The notes under the pieces were generated by a model. It saw only the letters and a program-made list of their open reading frames with translations, was not told where the DNA came from and ran no database searches. Positions 48,355-59,200 of a DNA stretch of 64,000 bases are shown one piece after another. A program made the position numbers and the translations under genes. Source of the stretch: Dipteris shenzhenensis (taxonomy: Eukaryota; Polypodiophyta; Polypodiopsida; Gleicheniales); NCBI GenBank assembly GCA_047967505.1, contig CM106538.1; one strand, 5' to 3'. Numbering within the stretch: the first letter of the stretch is position 1; each line of letters opens with the position of its first letter.

Positions 48355-49100
48355 CTTCCCCTCCCCCCCTCGCCGTTAGCCCCTACCTCCCCCCTCGCTC
48401 CCCCCCCCCCCCCTCGCTGCGACCACCTCCACCCCTCCCGCTACCCCTCGCCTCACCTCCGCTCCAGCCGCCCCTCGCTCCATCTCGCCCCTCGCTCCAT
48501 CCCGCCCCCTTGCCTCCACCTCCACCCCTCCCGCTACCCCTCGCCTCACCTCCGCTCCAGCCGCCCCTCGCTCCATCCCGCCCCTCGCTCCATCCCGCCC
48601 CCTTGCCTCCGCTCCATCCCGCCCCCTCGCTCCAACCCGCCCCTCGCCCCCTCGCTCCAATCCGCCCCCTCGCTCCAACCCGCCCCTCGTCCCTCGCCCC
48701 CTCGCTCCAACCCGCCCCCTCGCTCCATCCCGCCCCCTTACCTCCGCTCCATCCCGCCCCCTCGCTCCAACCCGCCCCTCGCCTCCGCTCTAACCCCCCC
48801 CTCGCCGCCGCTCTAACCGCCCCCTCCGCTCCATCCCGCGTCGCCTCGCCTCGTTTTTTTTTTTTTTTTTTTTTTTTTTCTCTCTCTCTCTCTCTCTCTC
48901 TCCAGCCCGCCTCGCCCTCGCCCCACCTCCGCCATTCCGCCCCTCGCTGCTCCCTCGCCATCCACCCCGCTCCAACCCGCCCCCTCGCTGCTCCTTCACC
49001 CCCTCGCTTCACCCGCCTCCGCCTCATTCCGCTCCCCTCGCCCCCCCGCTTCACCCCTCCACCCCCGCCATTCCAACTTCACCCCCCCCCCCCCCCGCCC
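48355..49100 (+). repeat. C-rich minisatellite leader of the LINE
   Basis: Irregular repeats of cctcgctccatcccgccc-like units 17-20 bases long, then T and TC runs (48855-48900). It lies in the 5' untranslated region, where LINEs carry their internal promoter. Long proline-rich or glycine-rich open frames across it are compositional artefacts. Confidence 0.8.
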
Positions 49101-49278
49101 TCTCGCCCCCTTCCGTACTCCCCGCACCCCGCAGCCTTCGCCCCGCCCTCAGCTTCGACCCCTCCGACCCTTCATTTCGCCTCGCCCGCCTCACCCCCAG
49201 GCTCCACCGCCGCTTCATCCCCTTCTTGGGTGGCAGCCTGTTTTTCTTCATCGGAAGCTTGCAGTTAGTCTTGGCGGT

Positions 49279-51300
49279 ATGGCGGCCCCCAGCCCGGATC
49301 CGGAGGCCCAGTCGGACCCTCCCTCTCCAGATGCCTACCGCGTTATCCTGACAGAGCAACAATCATCCCGTGTTCAGGCGGTAGCCAGTGACTTTGCTCG
49401 TACCTCTGTTTACGGTAGAGTCATTGGACACTCCCCCTCCAGGTCTACCATCAGGGACTGGCTCCAGTCCACTCTCTTGCTAGAGGATGGCCACATTGAG
49501 GAGGTGGCCCTTATGGGAAGGGGCATCTTCTGGCTCAAACTCTCCAGTGAGAAAGCTGCGAGCAATCTGATTGCCGGTTCCCCCACATCGGTGGATGGGA
49601 AGATCATCATGATAGTCCCGTGGTACCGTGGTTTCAGCGCAGCGGATTTCGATACTCGGTTCCGTATACCTCGCCACCCAGTGACACTAGTTTTTCCAGG
49701 GCTTGCTACTGAGCTGCGGCCGATTGTCAGGGACTTGGGCTCCCATTTTGGCTGGGTTATGCACGACACCTTTGCCGACGCGGTGACCACGGCAGGAGCT
49801 CCCCGAGTCCGTGTGGCTGTGGCGGACCCTGCGACTCTCCCTGCAGTGATCGAGATCGTGACAGGTGCCGGCAGTATCACCCAGAGCATGATAGTCACCG
49901 GACAGCCAGGTCAGTGCCTGCGGTGCCATGGCTTTGGGCACTTGGCGGCTGCTTGTCCACGCTTTGCCAGCTCGTCTCGACCCTCCCCGCCCTCGCCCCC
50001 TCCGCCCCCACCTCCCCCCCCCGAACAGCCACGTCAGGAGGAGCCGAGGCAGTCGGAGCCTGGGCCAGAGGTAGTGGGCGGTTGGACCGAGGTTCGAAGG
50101 AAAAGAGGAAAGAATAAGAAGATCTCGGATAAAGGCAAGGAGGCAGAGGTCACCCTTCCTGCAGCAGCACTCCAGAGACCTGACAGGCAGATGCCCCAGG
50201 GACCTGGGAGAGCTTCTTCTTCGACGGCAGCCCGCCCTCCACAGCCTCAGATCCTCCTGTCTCCCACCCCCCCGCCTTCTCCCCAGTTTCCCCCCCCTTC
50301 GCCCGCCCCGCAGTTTCAGCCCCCGCCTCCTTTCCCTCAGTCCCCTCCCCCTCCCCCTCCCCCTCAGCCCCAGTTCCAGATGCATCCCCATCCCCCTCCC
50401 CCCCCTGCTCCCCTCGCCCCTCCTACAGAGTTAGCTGCACCGTCGCCTTCCCAGCCGAGTGCAGCCTCCGTTCCACCTTCTCCGCCAGTCGCCTCCGTGG
50501 AGCCCGAGTCGCCTATCCCGCAGCCTCCTCCCCCTCCCCCCCCGCTTGTAGGACACCCGGAGTCTGTACCACCAATGGAGCAGGTTTCCCTTCCCGCTAG
50601 CCCCTCAGTGGCAGACTCAGCTGGGTCTCAGCTCCAGGAGAGAGAGCTCCCGCGAGACTTTTACAGATCTGGCCCCTGGGACTACCTGGATGTGGCCGAC
50701 CTTGGGACCTTCCCGGCTTGTCTCGACATTAGTATCTTCATGCTCCGCAAAGGGGCGGATGGGAAGATTGCTGCCTTGGCTCCCAGGGATGGCCCTAGCT
50801 TCGCCTTCACGTTCCTCAGCGATGGCACCGAGACCTGGACAGACGACTCGGTGTGGGAGGCTCTCAGAGAGCAGACACACGCCCAGATTTGCTCCTGGAT
50901 AGGCCCGTCCGGTGGGCAGCTCCTCGAGACTCAGTGGTCCGAGGGCGATGTGCGCTTGCGGTGGCGTTGCGCTGCCAAACGTTTCCGATTGATCGTGATC
51001 CTCAGACCCCCCCTGGCATGGCCTCTTCCCCAGGATGTCAGAGCTTGGTCCCAACAGAAACTCCGAACCTTCTACGGGATGACCACTTCAGAGATCTCGA
51101 GCTGGCTCGAGAAAGCATTTGCCCATGGCACTAGAGGCCTCTCGCCATTGCTGAAGGTGTTGAAGAACGGGCAGGACGACCCCGTCTCCCCCTCCAAACC
51201 TTCTCACAAGCGGCAGCGCCTCCACTCCGATATGTCTGCTTCTTCTTCGACTTCGACTGCGAGCAGACAGCTGTTCGCAGCCCCCCATCCCTCTCCATGA
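49279..51300 (+). CDS. LINE ORF1 protein: RNA-binding, CCHC zinc knuckle, proline-rich (673 aa)
   Basis: Intact frame. The N-terminal 200 residues (WLQSTLLLEDGHIEEVALMG, MIVPWYRGFSAADFD) recall the DUF4283-type domain of plant LINE ORF1 proteins. A CCHC knuckle follows at residues 213-226 (C213, C216, H221, C226). Then come a basic stretch (RRKRGKNKK), a long proline-rich linker (residues about 230-440) and a C-terminal domain (PRDFYRSGPWDYLDVADLGT) of unknown role. Expected to bind the LINE RNA. The start is the first ATG after the leader and follows an in-frame stop at 49266-49268. Confidence 0.9.
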   Translation: MAAPSPDPEAQSDPPSPDAYRVILTEQQSSRVQAVASDFARTSVYGRVIGHSPSRSTIRDWLQSTLLLEDGHIEEVALMGRGIFWLKLSSEKAASNLIAGSPTSVDGKIIMIVPWYRGFSAADFDTRFRIPRHPVTLVFPGLATELRPIVRDLGSHFGWVMHDTFADAVTTAGAPRVRVAVADPATLPAVIEIVTGAGSITQSMIVTGQPGQCLRCHGFGHLAAACPRFASSSRPSPPSPPPPPPPPPEQPRQEEPRQSEPGPEVVGGWTEVRRKRGKNKKISDKGKEAEVTLPAAALQRPDRQMPQGPGRASSSTAARPPQPQILLSPTPPPSPQFPPPSPAPQFQPPPPFPQSPPPPPPPQPQFQMHPHPPPPPAPLAPPTELAAPSPSQPSAASVPPSPPVASVEPESPIPQPPPPPPPLVGHPESVPPMEQVSLPASPSVADSAGSQLQERELPRDFYRSGPWDYLDVADLGTFPACLDISIFMLRKGADGKIAALAPRDGPSFAFTFLSDGTETWTDDSVWEALREQTHAQICSWIGPSGGQLLETQWSEGDVRLRWRCAAKRFRLIVILRPPLAWPLPQDVRAWSQQKLRTFYGMTTSEISSWLEKAFAHGTRGLSPLLKVLKNGQDDPVSPSKPSHKRQRLHSDMSASSSTSTASRQLFAAPHPSP

Positions 51301-54300
51301 GCCTACACCTCGTATCCTGGAATGTGAACGGGTTTCACTCTTCGAGCACCCGTGGTCCCAGGAAGCTCATTTTGCGTCAGGAACTTCAGCCTGCAGTGAT
51401 TGGTCGATTGGATGTACTGCTGCTCCAGGATCACAAGCTTTCTGCGGCTCATGCCCGCAGCTGCGGGAAGGTTCTCCCTGGACGCTCCTACACTTATTGG
51501 GAGCCTTCGATCGGCGCACAGGGGAGGAGCGGGGGGGTCTGTACCTCCGTGTGCGAGCAGTTAGCTCAGATAGTTTTCGGTCACGGCACGTTGATCCCAG
51601 GCCGAGCCCTTTGGGTAGGCCTGAATTTGGAGGGATCCACGATAGGAATCCTCAACATTTATGCTCCCACAGACCTCCGTTGCAGAGCCACCTTCTGGAG
51701 GACACTTACAGGGATTCTTCCAGACATGGATTCCTGGATTGTTGGAGGAGACTTCAACAACCTGGAGACCTTGGAGGACCAGCAGGGTAGAGATCCGGAG
51801 TTCACAGGTATGGCTCAGGCAGAGCAGTCAGCTTGGGACTCTTTCATCTTCGCGACAGGAGGGAGGGACAGTTGGAGAGACCCGTCCTTCCGGCGTTGGC
51901 ACGGGAGCCTGGACTTCTCTTGGGGCTTCCGCAGGGAAGGAGGCAGACTCCTGGAGCGGCTTGATAGGTTTTATGTCAGTGATTGGGCCATCAGCAGAGG
52001 TGGCCAGGCGGGCATTGTTCCAGGGACGACACTCTCCGACCATGCGCCTGTGCTCCTTTCATTAGATTCGGCAGCCCAGACTCTCCCCCCCCGATCATGC
52101 AGGATTCCCGATTCCATCTTCTCGAGGGTGGACGTCCGTAGCAGCATTTGCAGTCTTTGGGACAGAGACTGGGGGGAGGGCGTGGATCTGGTAGACTCGG
52201 TCGCGCAGGCTCTGCAGGAGTCCAGCCAGATCTGCCAGCTCGCAGCCCTACAGGTTCGACAGGATTGGTGGGGCAGAGAGAGAGCTCTTCGGAGGGACCT
52301 CGCCTCCATTCAGCGACTTCAGCAGTCTTCCCCGGGCTCGGAGGAGCTTCGGATCCAGGCCCTTCGAGCCAGAGCCCTCTTGGAGGAGACCCTCCAGCGT
52401 CGCTCCGAGTTCTCCTATCACGCCTCTCTCTCCTTCTGGGCCCGGAAGGGTGACCGGATGTGCAAGGAGTTCTTCAGGACACACGGCCAGAGAGCTGCAG
52501 GGGATCAGCTACGGAGTCTCAGGACAGCGGATGGTCACATTGTTACGGACCCGGGGGAGGTCCTGGGGTTGGCCACTGACTTCTACAGGACCCTCTTCCA
52601 GCAGGAGCCACTTGCCCCTCGTGCTAGTCGTGACCGTGAGGAGGTGTGGAGGCACATTCCATCCCTTGTCCAGCCTAGCATGCAGGCGACGTTGTTGGCG
52701 CCGTTCACCTTGGATGAGATGTTGGAGGCCTTGATGGCCATTGATGGGCAGAAATGCCCAGGTGAGGATGGGCTATCCCGAGCTTTCTTCACCTCCTTCT
52801 GGGACCAGATCCATCAGCCCCTCCTTGCAGCTCTGCAGGGGATTTTCAGCAGCGGTCAGATGCCAGAGAGCCTTTCCTCGGGACTGATTTGCCTCATCCC
52901 GAAGGGAGGAGATAGACAGGAGATCCGCCAGTGGCGTCCGATCACTCTCCTTACCACTGCCTACAAAATCCTCGCCAAGATGATCAGTGCCAGAGTTCGA
53001 CCTCTACTTCCAGACCTCGTCCATGACACTCAGACAGGCTTTGTCCAGGATCGCAGTATCCTGGATAATGTCTTCACCTTTTCAGAGGCGGCGGAGTGGG
53101 CTCAGTACAGCGGATCACACCTTGCCATTTTACTTCTCGACTTCGAGAAGGCCTACGATCGCGTGGATTGGTCCTTTTTGGAGGGGACTCTGGAGCGGCT
53201 AGGTTTCCCGGCAGGCTGGATTCAGGGTATCTCAGCTTTGTACAGGACAGCGTCCAGCAGAGTCATCATTGGAGGCAGGATGGGTGAGCGATTCAGCTTG
53301 GAGAGATCAGTACGTCAGGGCTGTCCCCTGGCTCCTTATCTGTTTCTCTTCTTCGCCGAGGCCATGACTTACTACCTTCGGGCGAGGTCCACAGGGCTCA
53401 GGGGTGTTCGCCTTCCACTCCGGGAGGACACGGAGCTTCTGGACTCAGAGTACGCAGATGATACAGCCCTTTATGTCCAGGACGATGAGAGGATGCTAGA
53501 GAGGGTGCGGATGGCCCTGGAGGTTTTCTGCTCGGCCGCTGGTGCGAAAATCAACTGGAACAAATCAGTTGGTTTTCTCACAGACCCGGGGGCGTGTTCT
53601 CAGTGGGGGCGATTTCTGGGCTTCAGATGGATTCCACGTGGACAGACAGCTAGATACCTTGGCTTCCAGGTTGGCCTAGACATTACGCCAGCTCAGCAGT
53701 TTCTCCCGGTGCTAGATTCCATCCGACGGAAGCTGGCTTTCTGGAGCACTGCTAAGCTTTCCCTTGCAGGTCGTGCTTTGGTAGTTAACCAGGTCCTTCT
53801 AGCCACGGCTTGGTATGTGGCTTCCTGTTGGTGCTTCTCGAGATCCAGCGTGGCAAGCTCAGGAGGTTGGTTCGGAACTTTCTTTGGTCTGGGGAGGATG
53901 GGCATAGAGATACCAGAGCCAGGGTTGCTTGGCAGACAGTCATTCTTCCGCAGGCTGAGGGCGGTCTGGGGGTCATTGATCCAGAGCTTCAGAGTCAGGC
54001 CTTGTTAGGCAAGCTTATCATCCGCGGTTTGACCCCAGGGGGGCAGACGTGGAAGATGTTACTTCAGCAGGGAGTCGGCTCTTGTGTCCCGCGCCGAGGT
54101 GGAGAGTGGCTACCGTCCTTCAAGTGGATCTTCACTTCCGCCCCGCTCACTCAGCCCCGCTCCCCACTCGTTCGTAGCCTCCTCATGGTTTGGAGGCGGC
54201 TCCGTCTCAGTCTCATTCAGTCCCAGCCCAGCTGTCAGGAGGAGATCGATCGCCAGCCGCTCGTCTGGAATGGGCAGGTCAGAGACGCCGAGGGCCTTCA

Positions 54301-55687
54301 GTTGGGGGAGAGATCACATATCAGGTGGGACGGCTGGATGAGGGGGCCAGCCCGGTCCCTTCGAGTTTGGAGGGATACGTACAGACATCTGGAGATGGCC
54401 GATCTTGCAGACGCAGCTGGAGGTGCACGCGGAGTCCAGGCGAGACGCACGGAGATCGACGGTGCGATCCCAGCCGCTTGGTTGGCTCCACCTGAGCCTC
54501 AGGTCCTCATGCCTGGAGACACCCACTGGCTGGGACAGTTCACCCCCCGTGGCATCCCACTGGTGGTCGCAGGACGTTTGGATGACTCCTCTATCGCCTT
54601 CTTCGCGGTTTCAGGGGATGGACGACTCAGGAGAGAGGATGCGCTCATCGACCCCCTACTCCCGTGGCAGAGGGTTAGGGTCGTAGGCCTTCTGGGGAAG
54701 GTCTGGCATACCGACCCTAGTATCGAGTAGGACCAGTTGCAGCTTTGGCGTCTTTGGCTCTGGGAGGGGCGGGCCTTGTCAGAACTTGAGTGGGACCCAG
54801 GAGAGTGGTGGTGGCCAGAGATTGTGACAGGACAGGGGCCGACTTCCTTCTTCGCTTACAGCACGACTCTGGGCAGGCGAGTTCTCGGGAGGATGCAGAG
54901 CCGCCCCCCCACCCAGCGTCCTAGCTGGTACGCACAGGGTATTTCCAGGTTCTTTTTGCAGGCATTCTGGAAGGCCTTGTGGGAGAGCTGGCGGCCGCGG
55001 AAGATCTCATACTTCCTGTGGCTTCTTACCCACAAAGGTCTTCCAGTGGGGAGCTGGTTGAGGCAGATAGGCCAGGACGGTTGCTGTCAGATTTGCCATG
55101 CGGATGAGGAGTCACCAAAACACTGCCTGTGGAGCTGCACGCGCGCCCAGGAAGTGTGGAGGTGGACTTTCGGGCTTCTTGCTCGTGCAGCACCAGAGCT
55201 AGGAGTGATCACTTGGGGCGCGTTCTGTTGGTGCAGCACCGCACCTGGTCTTCATCACTTGTTCGAGGCATGCCAGCAGGACCCCACTTTCCTTATCACA
55301 CAGGGGACGTGGGGGCCGCTCGAGGGTATCCCACAGCACCTAGCAGAGGCTGATACAGGAGTTCGGGAGAGGCAGCCAGTCTGGGAGATTATCAGCAGCA
55401 TTACAGGATGGCACATCTGGACCTCGCGCTGCGCGCAGATCCTCGGTGGCACCTCCTTATCGACTGCCCAGATCATGGCGGAGATTTGGAGTGAGATTAT
55501 TCATACCCTCAGAGGCCAGTGGGACCAGATTCAGGGAGACTCCCGGGCCGGTCAGGAGAAGCGGAGACGCTTCCTCCAGGCTTGGGCCACACAGAGCCTC
55601 TTCTTCGAGCAGACTACGCAGGGCCTTCGGTGGCACTACTCACCACCCCGATGGCTGTTCATTCACACTCAGCATATCCCTCCGTGA
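51297..55687 (+). pseudogene. LINE ORF2: AP endonuclease, reverse transcriptase, zf-RVT; one frame shift and one stop
   Basis: Begins with an ATG overlapping the ORF1 stop (ATGA). Endonuclease: WNVNG at residues 8-12, GGDFN 150-154, RLDR 221-224, SDH 247-249. Reverse transcriptase: LIPKGGDRQEIRQWRPITLL, LLDFEKAYDRVDW, RQGCPLAPYLFL and catalytic YADD at residues 719-722 (53451-53462). Near 53830-53845 the frame changes, as a one-base deletion would do, and continues as RGKLRRLVRNFLWSGEDG to a TAG at 54728-54730. The same frame then resumes with a zf-RVT region (KISYFLWLLTHKGLPVGSWL, CQICHADEESPKHCLWSC) and ends at 55687. All catalytic residues visible are kept; only these two lesions were noticed. 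Confidence 0.9.
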
Positions 55688-55813
55688 GAGTATGATCTAT
55701 TATGCTACCTTTTGGGCTGCGTCCGGTTTGTGAACGCAGCCCGTCAGCTATAAGCTGACCTCTTGTATCTTGTTCTCGAAGTAATATAATTAGCACTGTT
55801 TTTTAGGCAAAAA

Positions 55814-55829
55814 AACCCTAAATAGGTTT
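55814..55829. repeat. LINE target site duplication, right copy
   Basis: AACCCTAAATAGGTTT, identical to 48272-48287. It directly follows the short A-tail (gcaaaaa) of the LINE. Confidence 0.9.
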
Positions 55830-55949
55830 GTATATATTCTATTTTTTCAACTAAATCTAGTGTACAACTAGTCATTTGTGGTGTGCTCTCTAGCTGTGCC
55901 CTCTCTCCTCATCTCCACTCTTCTCCTCTCCCCTCTTCATATTTTGTCA
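55830..55949 (+). mobile_element. 3' half of the LTR split by the LINE
   Basis: Continues the LTR after the LINE and ends TTTGTCA, immediately followed by a primer binding site. Without the LINE and one duplicated target copy the LTR is about 257 bp. No second LTR was found. Confidence 0.6.
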
Positions 55950-55961
55950 TGGTATTAGAGC
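55950..55961 (+). promoter_or_regulatory. Primer binding site, initiator tRNA-Met type
   Basis: TGGTATTAGAGC directly after the LTR, the same variant as the minus-strand site at 9551-9563. Confidence 0.7.
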
Positions 55962-57570
55962 TCCCTTGCCTTCCGCTAAGGCATTGCAATTCTTGAGAGA
56001 GTGAGAGAGATTGTGAGATTGAGAGTTCTCTTGAGTGTTCTCCATGAGAGTCCACTTCCGGTGAGAGATCTTCATCCATCCTTTGATGAGAGAAATTTCC
56101 ATCCATTTGAATAGTTTTCGTCCATATTTTCGTTCATTGCTTGAGTGCTTATGATAGTTTCTTGTGAGGGAGAGAGAGACTTATGTTCATGAGATTTTCA
56201 TGAATTTCATTCATTTCCATTCATTGTGATATGAGAGATTGTGTAAAAGAGAGAGAGAGATCTTTGCTGTGAATTCTACTATGAAAGAGAGTGTCATTGA
56301 AAGCTTAGTATTCATTAAGAGAGAGGTAGATTAAATAGAGATCTCTGAGACAGAGATAGGTGGGAGGATCCAAAAGAAGCTACTCCAAACATGCACTCCC
56401 AGCTCTCGGGCTTCTTCAAAGGCTACTACAAGTGCATCTACTCCATCGACATCTAAGGTTCTCTAGTTATTAGGAGCTTCGATGCGGCTGGCTAACCATC
56501 GGCTTTGCAACGAGCCTCTACATACAAGCACAACTAAGCTTCTCCAACACGCCTCGCCATAGTCAAACATAGCCAAGGTTGCTTTTGGAGAAGGCCCAAC
56601 TTTCGACCGGGTTGCTCTTGCTTTGCTGCTGCTAGCCAAAGTTGAGGTTGTAGAGGCCGAGCCAATCCTTCTACTCGCAGCTTCCAAATGCTCTCCTCGA
56701 GCGACCTCTTTGCACGCCACCCACGGCCTTCCACTCGAAGCTTCTAACGCTCCATCACACATTCCAATAGCAAATGGCAGCAATCAAGCAACATCTGCCT
56801 CAACCGACCACAAACGGATGCTCCTCAACAAACCTCTACCTTCACTAGCCAACAACTGCCTGCAAAGCCCGTGCATCCAATAGCTTGCACCTCCAGCACT
56901 GTTCCATCCATAGCTTGCAGCAACGATAGCTCCAAGCTCCAACGCCCTCAATGACCTGTGTGATGGACCCTGCACCCAGAAGACTCCTACGCAACCGGAT
57001 CTCCATTTGGGTCTCCAACGAGCACCGTGCTCCAGCCACTAGCGCTCAAGCTCTCATAGTAACCGCGGCTTCTCCATCGACTTAGACCTCCACAGGAGCT
57101 CCTCCATATGCCTTAGCTAAGCTCCTACAGCTAGCCATCTCCTTTGCATCATCTCCTTCAAGCTCCTCCAAGAGCTCACAGACTGCAAGGCCAAAGACAG
57201 AGAAGATGACGAAATCCCGAAGATTCTGTCAGAATCATTAGAGATTTCGGTCCTCTGTGTAATGCCACATGGCATCCCACTCTCAACCCAACCTTATCCT
57301 AAGGTCATCCTCAAGCTTGGTCACTGAACTACCATGTGGCACTCTATCTGCCACATCATCTGTCGGTGCCATGTCATACTTATCTGCCACATCATCTACC
57401 ATAGTGGCAACCACATCATTAGTGCCACATCAGCAGAGCTACATCATCTTCCATATCACCTGTGCCACATCATCTGCTACATCATCATTGCCATGTCATC
57501 TGCTGACATCAGTAGTGCCACCTTAGCTATCCAGTCAGCACTGACCTCTGCAAGCACACACAGTGCTCCA
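55962..57570 (+). mobile_element. Internal region of an LTR element, no coding domain recognised
   Basis: Follows the primer site. It contains GA-rich text (55990-56340), a Leu/Ser-coding-like zone without motifs, and a repetitive tgccacatcatc block (57340-57510). No gag, pol or second LTR, so it may be a non-autonomous or truncated element. The junction with the CACTA sequence lies near 57570. Confidence 0.4.
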
Positions 57571-57582
57571 CAGTCACTTCAG

Positions 57583-58905
57583 GTTCCCCAAGGAAAAGGG
57601 ATTGAAAAAAAGATGAGCGAAGAGCAAATAGAGAAATTCAATAAGTCTTGTATCCTCAATAGCCCTGAGATACAAAAGTGGATTGAGAGATATGAAGTGG
57701 CCAAAGCAAAAAGAATAAATGCAAGGATGAGATTCAGAGTAATGTATAGGCGATTGCAACCATATCCACGGGATCTGGCTCTCCTCCCCACTCACATGTC
57801 ACTTGATTGGCTACAACTGGCTCTACGTAAAGCCGAACACGATGAAGAGAATAAATGAGCGCGAGTGAGAGTTATCATCTGGATGTATGATGCATGTAAG
57901 TTTCTTACCTCTTGATGTAATTTTTATTTGTGGCAATATACGCTATAAAATAGATGCATCTTCATTGTTTTAATGATTCTTTTTTACAGTACAAAAAGTA
58001 CAGTGCATTATGGTCATATGGACAACATTTTTGCATGGAACACATTGATTCAAAGAGAGTCGCATATGATTGTGGAGTCATGGCTAACTTCACACGAGAT
58101 AGCCGAGCAATTGCTTCGGATACCAATCTTCTCTCCTCACAGTTGGATTATTGTGGAACCATATGCGAAATATATGAAGTTGATTTCATACGATTTAGTA
58201 TTTTCATTTTTTATGTAAAATGGTTTAGAACTATTTACAACGGTCCCCATGTGACAATGAGGAAAGATAGTAGCAATTTCTTTGCAATAGACTCCACCAA
58301 ACATTGGACCGATGAAAGTGATACTTTTGTTCTTCCCGAGCACTATGAGTAGGTGCATACTAATGATTTAATTAATCAAAGTTTTTGTTTTTAAATATCC
58401 ATTGATACATGTACTTAAGCATAATTTCATATATATAATTGATGACATCTGGCACCCATCTTCAATATAGGTGGTTTTTCATCCGGATCGTTCTGATCCA
58501 AGATGGTGGTACATGATTCAAGTTGCACCACGAAGTAAGCAAATTTTTGAAGATAGAGGTGTGTATATGGAGATGCCACTACCAATGCCAGATCCAATTG
58601 ATCCCGATGAATCTAGCGAAGAAGATGAAGATCACAATATGAGCCAAGAGGAAGAAGCGCATAATGACATTGCACGGGAGGAAGATGGAGATTATGATAT
58701 TGAGAAAGAAGACAACGACCATCAAGAATCATCACACTTTATTGAAGAAGATGATCCAATACTTTTAGGTGAACGTACGATGCTAGAGTACGATGATGAT
58801 ATAGGAGATCAACTCGGTATAGAGTTAGAGATAGACTTGCTTGGTCAAAGGCTTGATGTTCATGCTCTCATACTTTTATTCTCTCAAAAGATCAAACATG
58901 TATGA
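57583..58905 (+). pseudogene. CACTA transposase C-terminus with DUF4216 domain
   Basis: Segments in order: SPEIQKWIERYEVAKAKR (57661-57714), then an intron ending TTTTTACAG at 57989. Next is YSALWSYGQHFCMEHIDSKR to LDYCGTICEIYEVDFIRF and YVKWFRTIY (57990-58350), the DUF4216 pattern (YYG.L..I.EL.Y ... LFKC.WFD). A gap follows with acceptor ATATAG at 58470, then VVFHPDRSDPRWWYMIQVAP and a very acidic tail. The donor after HYE at 58350 falls on a TAG and does not join cleanly, so the copy is probably dead. Confidence 0.7.
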
Positions 58906-59000
58906 AAATTTAAAAAATTTTGTCATTGGAAAAAACTAAGTTTTAAGGCCTACATGAGTAAAAAAAGCTCTGTGGAAAATGTATAAAATAGTATCTCAGT

Positions 59001-59106
59001 GTCGCTATATAGCAACACTTACATTTTTGATAAACATCGCTATATAGTGACTTTAGAAATCATTGATATATAGCGATGTTTGCTTAAAGTCGCTATATAG
59101 CGATGC
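59001..59106. promoter_or_regulatory. Subterminal palindromic motifs of the CACTA element
   Basis: Four copies of GTCGCTATATAGCGAC or close variants, at about 59001, 59036, 59064 and 59089. In CACTA elements such subterminal repeats are bound by the TNPA-type protein. Confidence 0.7.
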
Positions 59107-59200
59107 TTTATGGGACGTGCTTCCCATACCGACGATTAGCGCCCCTTGCGCGCTAAATGTTGGTACTTAAACATCGCAATAGGATCCGTGTGTAGTAGTG

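Larger units (their letters stand above)
48288..55813 (+). mobile_element. Nearly full-length LINE retrotransposon (7.53 kb)
   Basis: Bounded by perfect 16-bp target duplications. Structure: C-rich repetitive 5' leader (48288-49278), ORF1 (49279-51300), ORF2 overlapping by ATGA (51297 on), about 125 bp of 3' untranslated sequence and a short A-tail. It is much richer in G+C than its surroundings. ORF1 is intact; ORF2 has one frame shift and one stop, so the insertion looks fairly recent. Confidence 0.95.
57583..59200 (+). mobile_element. 3' part of a CACTA (En/Spm) DNA transposon
   Basis: Carries the C-terminal coding of a TNP2-type transposase (DUF4216), four subterminal palindromic motifs (59001-59106) and an end TGTAGTAGTG at 59191-59200, the inverse of CACTACTACA. 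The 5' end and transposase core are not present, so the element is truncated on the left. Confidence 0.75.

Noticed and set aside
48376-49268. Large proline-rich or glycine/arginine-rich proteins in the LINE leader
   Set aside because: Open frames on both strands caused by the C-rich minisatellite; ORF1 starts after an in-frame stop.
49410-50391. Long minus-strand frames opposite LINE ORF1
   Set aside because: Shadows of a GC-rich coding frame; no family motif.
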